Shown here piece by piece: positions 36,560 through 44,529 of a stretch of DNA of 64,000 nucleotides. The stretch is taken from contig CALODM010000045.1 of NCBI GenBank assembly GCA_942492125.1, positions 477,785 through 541,784 of the forward strand, written 5' to 3'. Each line of letters starts with the position of its first letter. Position 1 is the first letter of the stretch. The position numbers were made by a program, and so were the translations under genes. The stretch is from BCD1 sp942492125 (GTDB lineage: Bacteria; Bacteroidota; Bacteroidia; Chitinophagales; Saprospiraceae). The notes beneath the pieces were generated by a model. It was not told the origin of the DNA. It saw nothing but the letters and a program-made list of their open reading frames with translations, and did no database searches.

Positions 36560-37339
36560 TTATTGCTTTGAAACTAAAAAATCATTGTCATACCGTTGAT
36601 TTACTGCTTTTCGTAATGGGTCAATCCATTGACCGACATTTTCAGGCAGCATCCCCCGGTGGCAAGACCAATGTATAATGGGTTTAACACCTTTCATGAA
36701 ATACTGATCTTCATAGGCAATGTTACTTAGGGCCTGATCAAAAGTCCTGTTGGTAGATCCTTTTTTTCCACTGCCGAGATCCCGCGCCCTCGAATATTCG
36801 TTTTTTAGTTTATTTTCCAGATCGGTCTTGTCTTGAATGCCAGTTTTGTTGAATCCGCCAAAAGGAATGATCTTATCTGTTGGACAAAAAACATGAAAGT
36901 GGTTGATATCTGCATCCGCCATTTGGGCTCCGCCCACCACATTGGGGGTATTTAGCGTAATAATGTTGATGTCGATATCCGATCCCAAAGAGGAACGTAG
37001 CCCTTCGCTGGCGAGCAATAAGATATTGCCACCATGGCTATGTCCAGTTAAGGTAATGCAGGGTTCGTCGATATTAAGGGAAGCTCTCGAAGTGATGATG
37101 TGTTCGATTAGTTTGTCTGCAGCTTCAATTCTGGCGTAAGTATTGTTGTCTCCACTCCAGCCGAATAATTCTATTTGATCATTAAAAGCCTGGTGCCCAA
37201 AAATATCCCTGATTTCATTTCGCACCACGTCGTTCCACACACTGTTGTCACAGCCGGTGCCGTGCACAAAATAGGCTTCCGCATGTAAATGGGAAGAGGC
37301 TAAAAACAAGATCACGACAACCAGGTACCTCAATATCAT
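36560..37339 (-). CDS. Secreted lipase-like alpha/beta-hydrolase
   Basis: This 259-residue protein has a signal peptide (1-20, ending HLHAEA). The oxyanion stretch is AYFVHGTGCDNSVW and the nucleophile Ser lies in LTGHSHGGNILLLASEG. A probable Asp is in HVFCPTDKIIPFGG and a His near PIIHWSCHRGM. Lipase/esterase function is inferred from the fold; the substrate is unknown. It ends only three bases before the regulator gene start, so the two are probably co-transcribed. Confidence 0.78.
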   Translation of the reverse strand: MILRYLVVVILFLASSHLHAEAYFVHGTGCDNSVWNDVVRNEIRDIFGHQAFNDQIELFGWSGDNNTYARIEAADKLIEHIITSRASLNIDEPCITLTGHSHGGNILLLASEGLRSSLGSDIDINIITLNTPNVVGGAQMADADINHFHVFCPTDKIIPFGGFNKTGIQDKTDLENKLKNEYSRARDLGSGKKGSTNRTFDQALSNIAYEDQYFMKGVKPIIHWSCHRGMLPENVGQWIDPLRKAVNQRYDNDFLVSKQ

Positions 37340-37641
37340 TTGGGTGAATACTTTTTTATCAGGTCAAATTCAGGAGATGTTGAGTGCAAATTTTTTCATT
37401 CCCCCTGCCTTGGCATTTTACAGTAAATTAATGACTAAAAAGAATAACGATAAAAAGGAAAAAAAGGTGTTTTTGTTGTGGTGTTTTTTTTGATTTCTAT
37501 TACCCCTTTTAATAATTGAAATAATTTGAGCCTGAAACAGAGTCAGGTGGAACCGCAGAATGTCGAACCTGACTTCCTGCGATCAGCAGGCAGGTATCCG
37601 ATTTCGAATTTAGAAGTTTAGGGGAATTAATAGCCACCGGG
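37340..37641. other. Intergenic region, 302 bp, with a CCTGC-type repeat fragment
   Basis: It holds the promoter of the lipase-like gene and, near 37555-37595, a palindrome-like stretch around GCGATCAGCAGGCAGGT that resembles the CCTGCC repeat family seen elsewhere in the window. No gene is supported. Confidence 0.4.
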
Positions 37642-38655
37642 CTATTTTTTTAAGCGCCCGCCAATACCATTTCGATCAGGGAATTCAACACTATCTGGTT
37701 TAACGATCACACCTTCGGCAATGTCTTCTTTTAGCAATAAAGCTCCATCCATGTCCACATAATCCAGCATTGGCAGAAGGTGGGCAATGGCGGATATACC
37801 AATGGAAGATTCTGTCATACAGCCTACCATCACTTTCATGCCGAGTTCCTTGGCTCGTTTGATCATCCTTCGGGCAGGGGTCAGCCCACCGCATTTGACC
37901 AGTTTTATATTGACGCCATGGATGTGTCCGTGGCATTTGTCGATGTCGGATTCCACCTGGCAACTTTCGTCTGCGATAATGGGTAATACACTTTCGGCGT
38001 AAGCCTTTTTAAGGCCTTCCCAATCATCTGTTTTTAAGGGTTGTTCCAGAAATTCCACGCCCAATGCTTTCAAGACCGGCGCATTCTCAATGGTTTCTTC
38101 CGCAGTCCAGGCAGTATTGGCATCGATCCGGAATTTGGCATCGGTATGTTTGCGTAATTCACGGATGATCTCCTGGTCGTGGTCGGTACCGAGTTTGATT
38201 TTGTAAAGCGGCCAGGGTTTTGCTTTCATTTTTTCCACCATCACCTCAATGGTATCCCGACCGATGGTGTAATTGCTATTGGGTAAGATGTCGATAGAAA
38301 GTCCCCAGACTTTATAAGTAGGCATCCCCTTCATTTGTCCATAGAGGTCATGGGCTGCGTTGTCCAGCGCACAAAGCTCAAACGGATGACCTTCCAGGTG
38401 CTTAGACATTTTATCCCAAAATTTTTCCGGATTTTCAATGACAGAAGACTCTATTACAGCTCTTAAAGATTCCAGTTTTTCGATCATGCCCTCCAGCGTC
38501 TGGCCATAATAGGTGGTGGCAGAAGCTTCCCCGAAGCCGGAAAATCCTTCGTGCTGTAATTCTACCACAAGACCATTTTGGAATTTTCGCGATTCATGCG
38601 TGATGGTAAAGGTGTGCTCCAGTTCAAGATTGTAAGGATGGATGATCATTTTCAT
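37642..38655 (-). CDS. Dipeptide epimerase of the enolase superfamily (L-Ala-D/L-Glu epimerase-like)
   Basis: This 337-residue protein has the muconate-cycloisomerase subgroup signature: catalytic Lys in YKIKLGTD, metal-binding Asp in RIDANTAW, Glu in EFLEQPL, Asp in IIADESCQ, and second catalytic Lys in GVNIKLVKCGG. Such enzymes epimerise dipeptides from peptidoglycan turnover. The start at 38655 (MKMIIHPY) precedes the N-terminal capping domain; an extra 12 residues from 38691 are not needed. The nearby NagZ-AmpC gene (50-53 kb) is on the same theme but far away. Confidence 0.9.
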   Translation of the reverse strand: MKMIIHPYNLELEHTFTITHESRKFQNGLVVELQHEGFSGFGEASATTYYGQTLEGMIEKLESLRAVIESSVIENPEKFWDKMSKHLEGHPFELCALDNAAHDLYGQMKGMPTYKVWGLSIDILPNSNYTIGRDTIEVMVEKMKAKPWPLYKIKLGTDHDQEIIRELRKHTDAKFRIDANTAWTAEETIENAPVLKALGVEFLEQPLKTDDWEGLKKAYAESVLPIIADESCQVESDIDKCHGHIHGVNIKLVKCGGLTPARRMIKRAKELGMKVMVGCMTESSIGISAIAHLLPMLDYVDMDGALLLKEDIAEGVIVKPDSVEFPDRNGIGGRLKK

Positions 38656-38733
38656 AGAAAAGGGATTTTGATTACGAATGACGAATTCCAAATTATGAAT
38701 GACGAATGTTTGGACATACTTTCAGAAAAATTT

Positions 38734-38772
38734 CTTTGTGTCCATTGCGTCTTCTTTGCGTCCCTTGCGGTT
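38734..38772. repeat. Degenerate tandem of TTGyGTC units
   Basis: Between the permease and epimerase genes, four tandem-like units of the type CTTTGTGTCC / ATTGCGTCTT / CTTTGCGTCC / CTTGCGGTT lie in a row. It is probably a dispersed low-complexity repeat. Confidence 0.45.
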
Positions 38773-38786
38773 AACCAGCAACTTGA

Positions 38787-40001
38787 TCACTCTTCCCGCA
38801 TCATTGCCGGTACTTTCATGGCCCTTCTGGCGGGGGCAATGGACACTAAAAAACCAATGATGCCAACGATGACAGCAACAATGACGAAGTCCATAAATTG
38901 CATGCTCATTGGGTAGGCATCAATAATGAAGTCCCCGGGCACGCTGATGATGCCAACGGATTTTTGAAGGAAATAAATTGCCCACGCCAGCAGGAATCCA
39001 ATGATGATACCCAGTCCGGTGAGTAACAAGCCTTCAAAGAGGAAAATGTTGCGTATTATTTTGACGGTTGCTCCCATAGATTTCAAAATAGAGATGTCTT
39101 TTTGTTTTTCCAGAACGATCATCCATAATGCACCGATCATATTAAAGGATATTAACAGCATCATAAGGCCTACAATGGCAAAACTGAGCCATTTTTCGAC
39201 TTGCATCAGTTTGAGAAAGGATTCCTGTTGCTGGTATTTATTTTTAACGGTAAAATCAGGACCGACAATATCCTGGATGGCCTCGCGTGTTTCGGGAATA
39301 TCAAAGCCGGGGGCCAGTTTGATTTGCAGGGAACTCACCTTATTGCCAATGCCTAACAGCTCACGGGCGAATGCCAGGGAGGTGAAAATATACTGATTGT
39401 CAAATTCCTGCTGTATCATGAAGGTTCCCGACGGGTAGACCATGCGTTTGACGAACATGGGTTCAAACGGACCTACCTTTTTCCGTTTAGGCATATAGAC
39501 ATTGATGGCATTGAATTCGTCATTGATGTTTACGCCAAGTTTGTTACGCATACCCAATCCGAGTACAGCATGATGACGACCGCTGTAGAGTTTGAATTTT
39601 CCTTCGCGTACTGTTGAATCTATGGCCAGTACATTGGTGTAGTTTTCATCTACGCCAAACAAAACCCCAATGGCATTATTTTCCTTGTATTCAAAAACCG
39701 CTACTTCCTCCATGGTCTCCGAGACGTACTCTACGCCCGGTACACCTCTGATCTCCGTCAAAAGGCTGTCGGAAGTTTCAAAGAATTTTCCCTGGACCGG
39801 AGCTACTTTGACATCAGGATTGAAATAACTGTACATGCCGGTAATGAGATCTTCAAAACCGTTAAAGACCGACAAGACCAGAATGAGGGCTGCCGTACCC
39901 ACCGAAATACCAAAAACGGCAATACCGGTAATGATATTGATGACATTGGTCGACTTCTTGGCGAAGAGATATCGGCGTGCTATGTGTAAGGGCAGATTCA
40001 T
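38787..40001 (-). CDS. LolC/LolE-like ABC transporter permease (FtsX/MacB fold)
   Basis: This 404-residue protein starts LHIARRYLFAKKSTNVINII with a first membrane helix (GIAVFGISVGTAALILVLSVF). A periplasmic MacB-like domain of about 220 residues and three C-terminal helices (SFAIVGLMMLLISFNMIGALWM, GLLLTGLGIIIGFLLAWAIYF, FVIVAVIVGIIGFLVSI) follow. This is the layout of lipoprotein-releasing permeases that pass lipoproteins from the inner membrane to LolA. No cognate ATPase gene (LolD) is nearby. Gene symbol is withheld because C and E forms cannot be separated here. Confidence 0.88.
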   Translation of the reverse strand: MNLPLHIARRYLFAKKSTNVINIITGIAVFGISVGTAALILVLSVFNGFEDLITGMYSYFNPDVKVAPVQGKFFETSDSLLTEIRGVPGVEYVSETMEEVAVFEYKENNAIGVLFGVDENYTNVLAIDSTVREGKFKLYSGRHHAVLGLGMRNKLGVNINDEFNAINVYMPKRKKVGPFEPMFVKRMVYPSGTFMIQQEFDNQYIFTSLAFARELLGIGNKVSSLQIKLAPGFDIPETREAIQDIVGPDFTVKNKYQQQESFLKLMQVEKWLSFAIVGLMMLLISFNMIGALWMIVLEKQKDISILKSMGATVKIIRNIFLFEGLLLTGLGIIIGFLLAWAIYFLQKSVGIISVPGDFIIDAYPMSMQFMDFVIVAVIVGIIGFLVSIAPARRAMKVPAMMREE

Positions 40002-40098
40002 GGCGGGTAAAGTTAAGGAAACTAAGTAGAAGAACGTGCGACGGAGGTGGAAATTTTGAAAGGAAGGCTTTTGTTTGATGACAATTAAAATAAGAGTA

Positions 40099-40141
40099 AC
40101 CTTTTGTCTTGGTATAATAGAACCAAAAGGTCAAAGTCTGC
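40099..40141. promoter_or_regulatory. Spaced inverted repeat between divergent permease and cupin genes
   Basis: Perfect 8-bp arms ACCTTTTG (40099-40106) and CAAAAGGT (40134-40141) are separated by 27 bp. They lie in the shared upstream region of two divergent genes and could be operator halves; a chance match is possible. Confidence 0.3.
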
Positions 40142-40258
40142 ACCGCACATGAAATGTCGGGCCCTTCGAATTTATGAAAAAGAAGAATCTATTCTTTAGG
40201 AACCGGTTAAACTAACCTCAAGTTTCGTAAATTGCATCACTGTAAAATTTCAAAACAA

Positions 40259-40621
40259 ATGTCCAAACCACAAATTCTGCCCACCACTGAGGCAAAAGAA
40301 TACTTTACCGAAGAACGTTGTCATATCATTGAATTATTCAATCAACCCGAAGAGATGGCTTCCATCGCCCGGGCAAGAGTAGAACCCGGTGTGACAACAG
40401 CACTGCATAGCCTGAATGGCCTGGAATGTTATTATATCCTTTCAGGAATAGGGGAGATGGAGATTGATGGGGAGCAAACCGGTAGCGTGGGCCCCGGGGA
40501 TACGGTTGTCATCCCGGCCAATGCACCGCAGCGGATTACGAATAAGGGAAATGAGGATTTGATTTTTCTCTGTTTTTGTGCGCCCAGGTTTGTACCGGAG
40601 AATTATGCTGCTTTGGAGTAA
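40259..40621 (+). CDS. Small cupin-domain protein
   Basis: This protein of about 120 residues is a single cupin barrel: ARVEPGVTTALHSLNGLECYYILSG carries motif 1 (His, Glu) and VGPGDTVVIPANAPQRITN carries motif 2, where the usual final His is replaced. Metal binding may therefore be weak or altered. The start at 40259 (MSKPQI) is preferred to the in-frame ATG at 40232. It stands alone, divergent from the permease gene. Confidence 0.82.
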   Translation: MSKPQILPTTEAKEYFTEERCHIIELFNQPEEMASIARARVEPGVTTALHSLNGLECYYILSGIGEMEIDGEQTGSVGPGDTVVIPANAPQRITNKGNEDLIFLCFCAPRFVPENYAALE

Positions 40622-40624
40622 TGA

Positions 40625-40658
40625 TAGAACCTGCCTTTGCCGGCAAGCAGGCGCGGAT
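40625..40658. repeat. 34-bp dispersed palindromic repeat, copy 1
   Basis: It begins TAGAACCTGCCTTTGCCG and ends CAGGCGCGGAT; it matches copy 2 at 61379-61412 with two mismatches. The CCTGC/GCAGG core forms a short hairpin. Confidence 0.75.
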
Positions 40659-40802
40659 AGGAACTGATATTAAGTTCATTCCTATAATACCTCAAGTGTG
40701 AGAGTAGCCTGAAGGCCGATTCCTGTTTATTACTTATCGAAAAGCTTATCATTTTTCACCCAAAAGCCAGTCGGTTTTTTAATTAATCACCAACTTTGCG
40801 GG

Positions 40803-41456
40803 ATGCGAACCGATTTTATCACGCCACAAACGCCGGAATGGTACAGTGCCCGTTCCGGCAAGTTCACGGCTTCAGGCTTTGGAAAATTAATGACGGACAC
40901 CAAAAAAGGAGGTTGGACCATTCCGGCACTTAATTATATCTATGAAAAGGCCCGGGAGAAATTTTCGGGAGGGAATGTAAAAACACTAATGACCAAACCC
41001 ATGCGATGGGGGAGCAGAATGGAATCTCCGGCCATAAAGACCCTGGAACGTTATCTGGATAAAACCGTTCATGAATGTGGGTTTGTAACCCATCCTCAAA
41101 TCACAGAGGCAGGAGCAACACCCGACGGCTTGATCCTTGATGATGATGGTTACGAAACAGCTCTGGTAGAAATAAAGTGCCCTTACAATCCAAAGGTGCA
41201 CCTCAACTATTACAACAGGATAAAGACCGGGACAAATCTAAAAGGAATAAAACCTCAGTATTATTGGCAGGTTCAGGGAGAGCTATGGGTAATGGGGCTG
41301 GATTTAGGCTACTTTGTTTCCTTCGATCCACGCCGCCTCGATGAAAAAAGACTTCATGTGGTGGAAATCAGCCGTGATGAAAAGGATATTGCCAAATTAG
41401 AAAAAACGGTGATCAAAGCTATTGCTGCACGGAATGAAAGAATGAAATCATTCTGA
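40803..41456 (+). CDS. YqaJ-type (lambda-exonuclease-like) nuclease
   Basis: This 217-residue protein matches the YqaJ viral-recombinase fold: TPEWYSARSGKFTASGFGKLMT at the N-terminus, GSRMESPAIKTLERYL, Asp in GATPDGLIL, the Glu-x-Lys in LVEIKCPYN, and YYWQVQGELWVMG. It is an RecE/lambda-exo-like alkaline 5'-3' exonuclease that normally works with a single-strand annealing protein in phage recombination. No phage or recombinase partner is visible nearby, so it looks like a domesticated or stranded phage gene. Promoter-like CAACTTTG lies 5 bp before the ATG. Confidence 0.9.
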   Translation: MRTDFITPQTPEWYSARSGKFTASGFGKLMTDTKKGGWTIPALNYIYEKAREKFSGGNVKTLMTKPMRWGSRMESPAIKTLERYLDKTVHECGFVTHPQITEAGATPDGLILDDDGYETALVEIKCPYNPKVHLNYYNRIKTGTNLKGIKPQYYWQVQGELWVMGLDLGYFVSFDPRRLDEKRLHVVEISRDEKDIAKLEKTVIKAIAARNERMKSF

Positions 41457-41467
41457 AAATCAGTCCT

Positions 41468-41502
41468 CAGACCTCCGAGGTTTTCAAAACCTCGGAGGTC
41501 TG
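41468..41502. repeat. Perfect palindromic repeat, copy 1
   Basis: The core arm AGACCTCCGAGGTTTT and its exact complement surround one central C; here the palindrome extends one base further on each side (17-bp arms). The same core occurs at 53037-53069. It lies between the nuclease gene and the convergent MBL gene and could also act as a terminator-like hairpin. Confidence 0.88.
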
Positions 41503-41570
41503 GTGGTTGCTGCCGCCCCTTATATAAAAGCCACGAGAAGTTCAAACGTGACATTTTTTCAGCTACTTTT

Positions 41571-42682
41571 TTATGTTAAAGTTTTATACCAGTCATTTTT
41601 AAATGGTTCCTGCCCCAACATAACGACCTCACCAGGTTCTGGTATGCAAATTGGCTGGGCTTTATTTTTTGCAGCAGCTGTAAACCGCTCAACAGGCTCC
41701 TTCCAGGCATGCATGGCCAGGGCAAAGGCACCCCAATGAACGGGAATAGCTATTTGGGCTTCCGAGTCTATAGCGGCCTGGACACTTTCTTCCGGGAAGA
41801 GGTGAAGATCATGCCATAAGTCATAATATTGACCACACTCCATAAATGCCCAATCGAAAGGACCGAATTTTTCAGCTACTGTCTTGAAGTGAGAACCATA
41901 TCCACCGTCACCACTCCAGTAAATGTTATGCTTTCCATTTTGTAAAACCCATCCACCCCAAAAAGATTTGAACCGGTCACTCAGCCCACGACCGGAGAAA
42001 TGTTGGGAAGGGGTAAAGGTTATTTTTATGCCTTTAAATTCTGTTGTCTGCCACCAGTCAAATTCAGTGACTTTTTCCGGATCAACTCCCCATTTTTCAA
42101 GATGTCTGCCGACCCCAAGCGCTACCAGCCACGAGGGGATTTTAGATTTGAGTTTTTGAATGCTTTTATAATCCAGATGATCATAGTGATCATGAGAAAT
42201 AAGGGCGGCATCGATAGGCGGCAGTTGATCAATGAGATCGAGCGTGTTTTTACTGAATCGTTTGATCCCTGCAAAGTTCAGGGGGAGGGAGAAGGACCAA
42301 ACATTGGATCAATCAGCAGGTTTTTTCCTCCTATTTGTAACAGGAGCGTGGCGTGGCCATACCAAATAAATTTGGGTAAGTCCGGGGCAGATCCCCAGGA
42401 ATCCTGATCAAAGGGTTTTATGGGGATAGGCTGTTCGGGTGCTTTAGCCGTTTTGTTAAAAAAGCGTTCCTTTAACAACCCCGGCAAGGTTTTCAGGTTG
42501 ACGTCCATGTCGACCGGGGTCAGGTTTTCAAACACCTTGCCGTTCCAGTGCCTGGATCGTTCAAACACCTGCTTATGAGCTTTTGTGAATGATCCCCCGA
42601 ACTGCGGGCTGAGTTTGATGAATACCCTCGGGGTAAACCAGAGCGCCATAACGGCTATTGGCAGCCAGATGATTATGGACAT
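41571..42682 (-). pseudogene. Frameshifted metallo-beta-lactamase-fold hydrolase (NAPE-PLD/UlaG-like)
   Basis: The first frame (from 42682) gives a membrane-anchored N-terminus (IIIWLPIAVMALWF) and KFIWYGHATLLLQIGGKNLLIDPMFG, and stops at 42278. The other frame continues at once with LNFAGIKRFSK, the metal motif SHDHYDHLD, IYWSGDGGYGSHFK and IPVHWGAFAL, to a stop at 41571. The span is 3n-1 bases, so one base missing from the G5 run at 42281-42285 explains the break. Restored, it is a 370-residue MBL-fold enzyme of the kind that cleaves phosphodiester or lactone bonds in lipids. It starts one base after the SDR stop. Confidence 0.82.
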
Positions 42683-42683
42683 C

Positions 42684-43587
42684 TTACAAAAATTGAATAC
42701 CTGTTAATTGTTCAGAGGTTTCCCATAATTTTTCAGCCGCTGCTTTGTCTCGGGAGTAACTGCTGGAACCGACCTTTCCAGGCTTGCCTTTCATCTCGCG
42801 GTAACCGGTTGGCCCAAAATAGTCTCCTCCGTTAACATCCGTTCCGAGTGCGCCGTACAAACTTGGTAAAGCTCCTTTTTCAGGTGAATGTGTTACCAAA
42901 GGAGCCAAAAGCATGCCGATCACTTTCATCCATCCGGGAGCATACTGGACAAGGTTTGTAATGGATACCCCCGGATGAGCTGCCACTGAAATCGTATTGC
43001 TTCCTTTGTTCTCCAACCTCCGCTGAAGCTCATAGGCAAACATCAGGCAGGCTACTTTGCTCTGGCCGTACGCCTGCATTTTATTATAGGATTGTTCGCT
43101 GTTTAAATTGTCAAACTCAATAGTTGCATTCCTGTGGGCCAGACTGCTTAGAGACACGATTCTTGATTTTTTTTGTTTTTCAAGCATAGGTAATAAAAGC
43201 CCTGTGAGCAGGAAATGGCCAAAATAGTTGACGCCCATCTGGCTTTCAAAGCCATCTTCTGTTTTAGAAAATGGTGGAATCATGATCCCTGCGTTGTTGA
43301 TCAAAATATCCAGCCGGTTATATTTTTCCATGAAGTTGGTGGCAAAATTCCTGACGGAGTTTAATTGGCTAAGGTCAAGTAAACCGATTTCCAGGTCTGC
43401 TCCAGGCACTTCTTTGAGAATGTCGGCTTTCGCTTTTTCCGCTTTTTCACTATTGCGGCAAGCCATGATCACCTTCATTTTTTTGGGCAAGTCCGAGGGC
43501 TGTTTCGTAGCCTAAGCCGATATTTGCTCCGGTAACAATTGCTATCCTTCCCTTTTGGTCAGGGATGTTGTTTAAATTAAATTCCAT
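42684..43587 (-). pseudogene. Frameshifted short-chain dehydrogenase/reductase (retinol-dehydrogenase-like)
   Basis: An ATG at 43587 opens a frame with the cofactor motif IAIVTGANIGLGYETALGLAQ, which leaves frame within the A7 tract at 43478-43484. The remaining 268 codons, in a shifted frame from about 43490, give MKVIMACRNSEKA, LINNAGIMIPP, SRIVSLSSLAH and the catalytic YGQSKVACLMFA. The span is 3n+1 bases. Restored, this is a complete SDR of about 300 residues. The apparent TTG start at 43490 is an artefact of the break. Confidence 0.82.
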
Positions 43588-43592
43588 AGATA

Positions 43593-43902
43593 ATTTTTTA
43601 AATAGGACTCAGCTTTAAAATGGGAATCTTCCATTAAGAAAAGGGTTTGGCAGTTGGTTTTGCTTTTTACTCTCCTTAAAACGCTTTCAGAGAGAATTCG
43701 TTTACCTGCAGTCAAAAAACATTTGGAATGTCATCAGAACAACATTGCGGGCAGGTGATATGTCACTCCGAATCATATGCTGTATCACGTCCTATAATTT
43801 GTTTTTTTGATGGTAATAAAAGATATTTATAGTGATATAATTCCGTCTTATGGCTAAGTCGAAATTTTTTATATCGATTTTGTAATTTTTAAATCTATAG
43901 TC
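43593..43902. other. Divergent intergenic region, 310 bp
   Basis: It separates the SDR (minus) from the small membrane gene (plus). It is AT-rich towards the right, as expected for a promoter. A GTGA-N4-TCAC motif at 43755-43766 has the wrong spacing for a Crp/Fnr site. No gene is seen. Confidence 0.4.
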
Positions 43903-44121
43903 ATGAGATACAAAGATTTTTTCATCAGAACCGGATTCTTCCTGCCAGTAGTAGCCTTTGCCGTTTTTGTATTTATGATGGCATTTGGTATCGTTTCAAG
44001 TGTTTGTGGTGCAGGCGCTGTATTTTATTGCTCTGTTTACTGCAAAATTGGCATATCCTTACTGATTGCATCATTGGCCGCAGTAGTTTTTTGCCAGGCA
44101 AGAGCCTGCCGGAAAAAGTAG
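43903..44121 (+). CDS. Cysteine-containing small membrane protein, copy 1
   Basis: This 72-residue protein has a short charged N-terminus (MRYKDFFIRTGFF) and two membrane helices. Between the helices lies YCSVYCKIG, and near the C-terminus is FCQARACRKK, giving four conserved cysteines; an extra Cys sits at residue 35. About 57 of 72 residues match the copy at 47725. No known family is recognised. It lies 409 bp before the octaheme gene on the same strand, so it may share regulation with the respiratory block. Confidence 0.75.
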   Translation: MRYKDFFIRTGFFLPVVAFAVFVFMMAFGIVSSVCGAGAVFYCSVYCKIGISLLIASLAAVVFCQARACRKK

Positions 44122-44370
44122 TGGGAAGAAAATTTAACCCATAGGTCTTATGGATGATCTGTTTTTGGGGCTCAGGTTTTGTCTTTCCGTTGGCTGATAC
44201 CCGGAGAGGAGGGACGCCTTTATTATTTTTATCACTCTTTTTACAGGTTTGAAAAGTATCGTTTTTTTAAACGTAAATTTTGAAAATGGATCAAAACCGG
44301 ATTCTTTTCCTTTGTTTCATTCACCCCGTGCAACATCCTTTGGAATGGGGTATTTCTGCTTAAATTTTCC

Positions 44371-44386
44371 AGTGATTTAACTCACA
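44371..44386. promoter_or_regulatory. Crp/Fnr-type operator candidate before the octaheme gene
   Basis: The sequence AGTGATTTAACTCACA has the perfect half-sites GTGA and TCAC with six-base spacing, the usual arrangement for Crp/Fnr-family binding. It lies about 145 bp before the ATG at 44530, and a Crp/Fnr gene closes the cluster at 48 kb. Confidence 0.5.
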
Positions 44387-44529
44387 ATTTCTTGATTTTT
44401 ACATCACTTCGTTTTTCTTGATTGTGGTTGCGGGGAGGTATAATTTTACATCAAAACCGGACATAAGGGAAGGTGGTAACAGAAGTGAATGGATGTCGGG
44501 AAGCTACTTTTAAACATAAACCGTTCGAG

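Noticed and set aside
41468..41502. Palindrome as a CRISPR repeat
   Set aside because: There is one unit per site, with no spacers and no cas genes in the window.
43755..43766. GTGA-N4-TCAC as a second Crp/Fnr site
   Set aside because: Half-site spacing is two bases short of the N6 required by Crp and Fnr.
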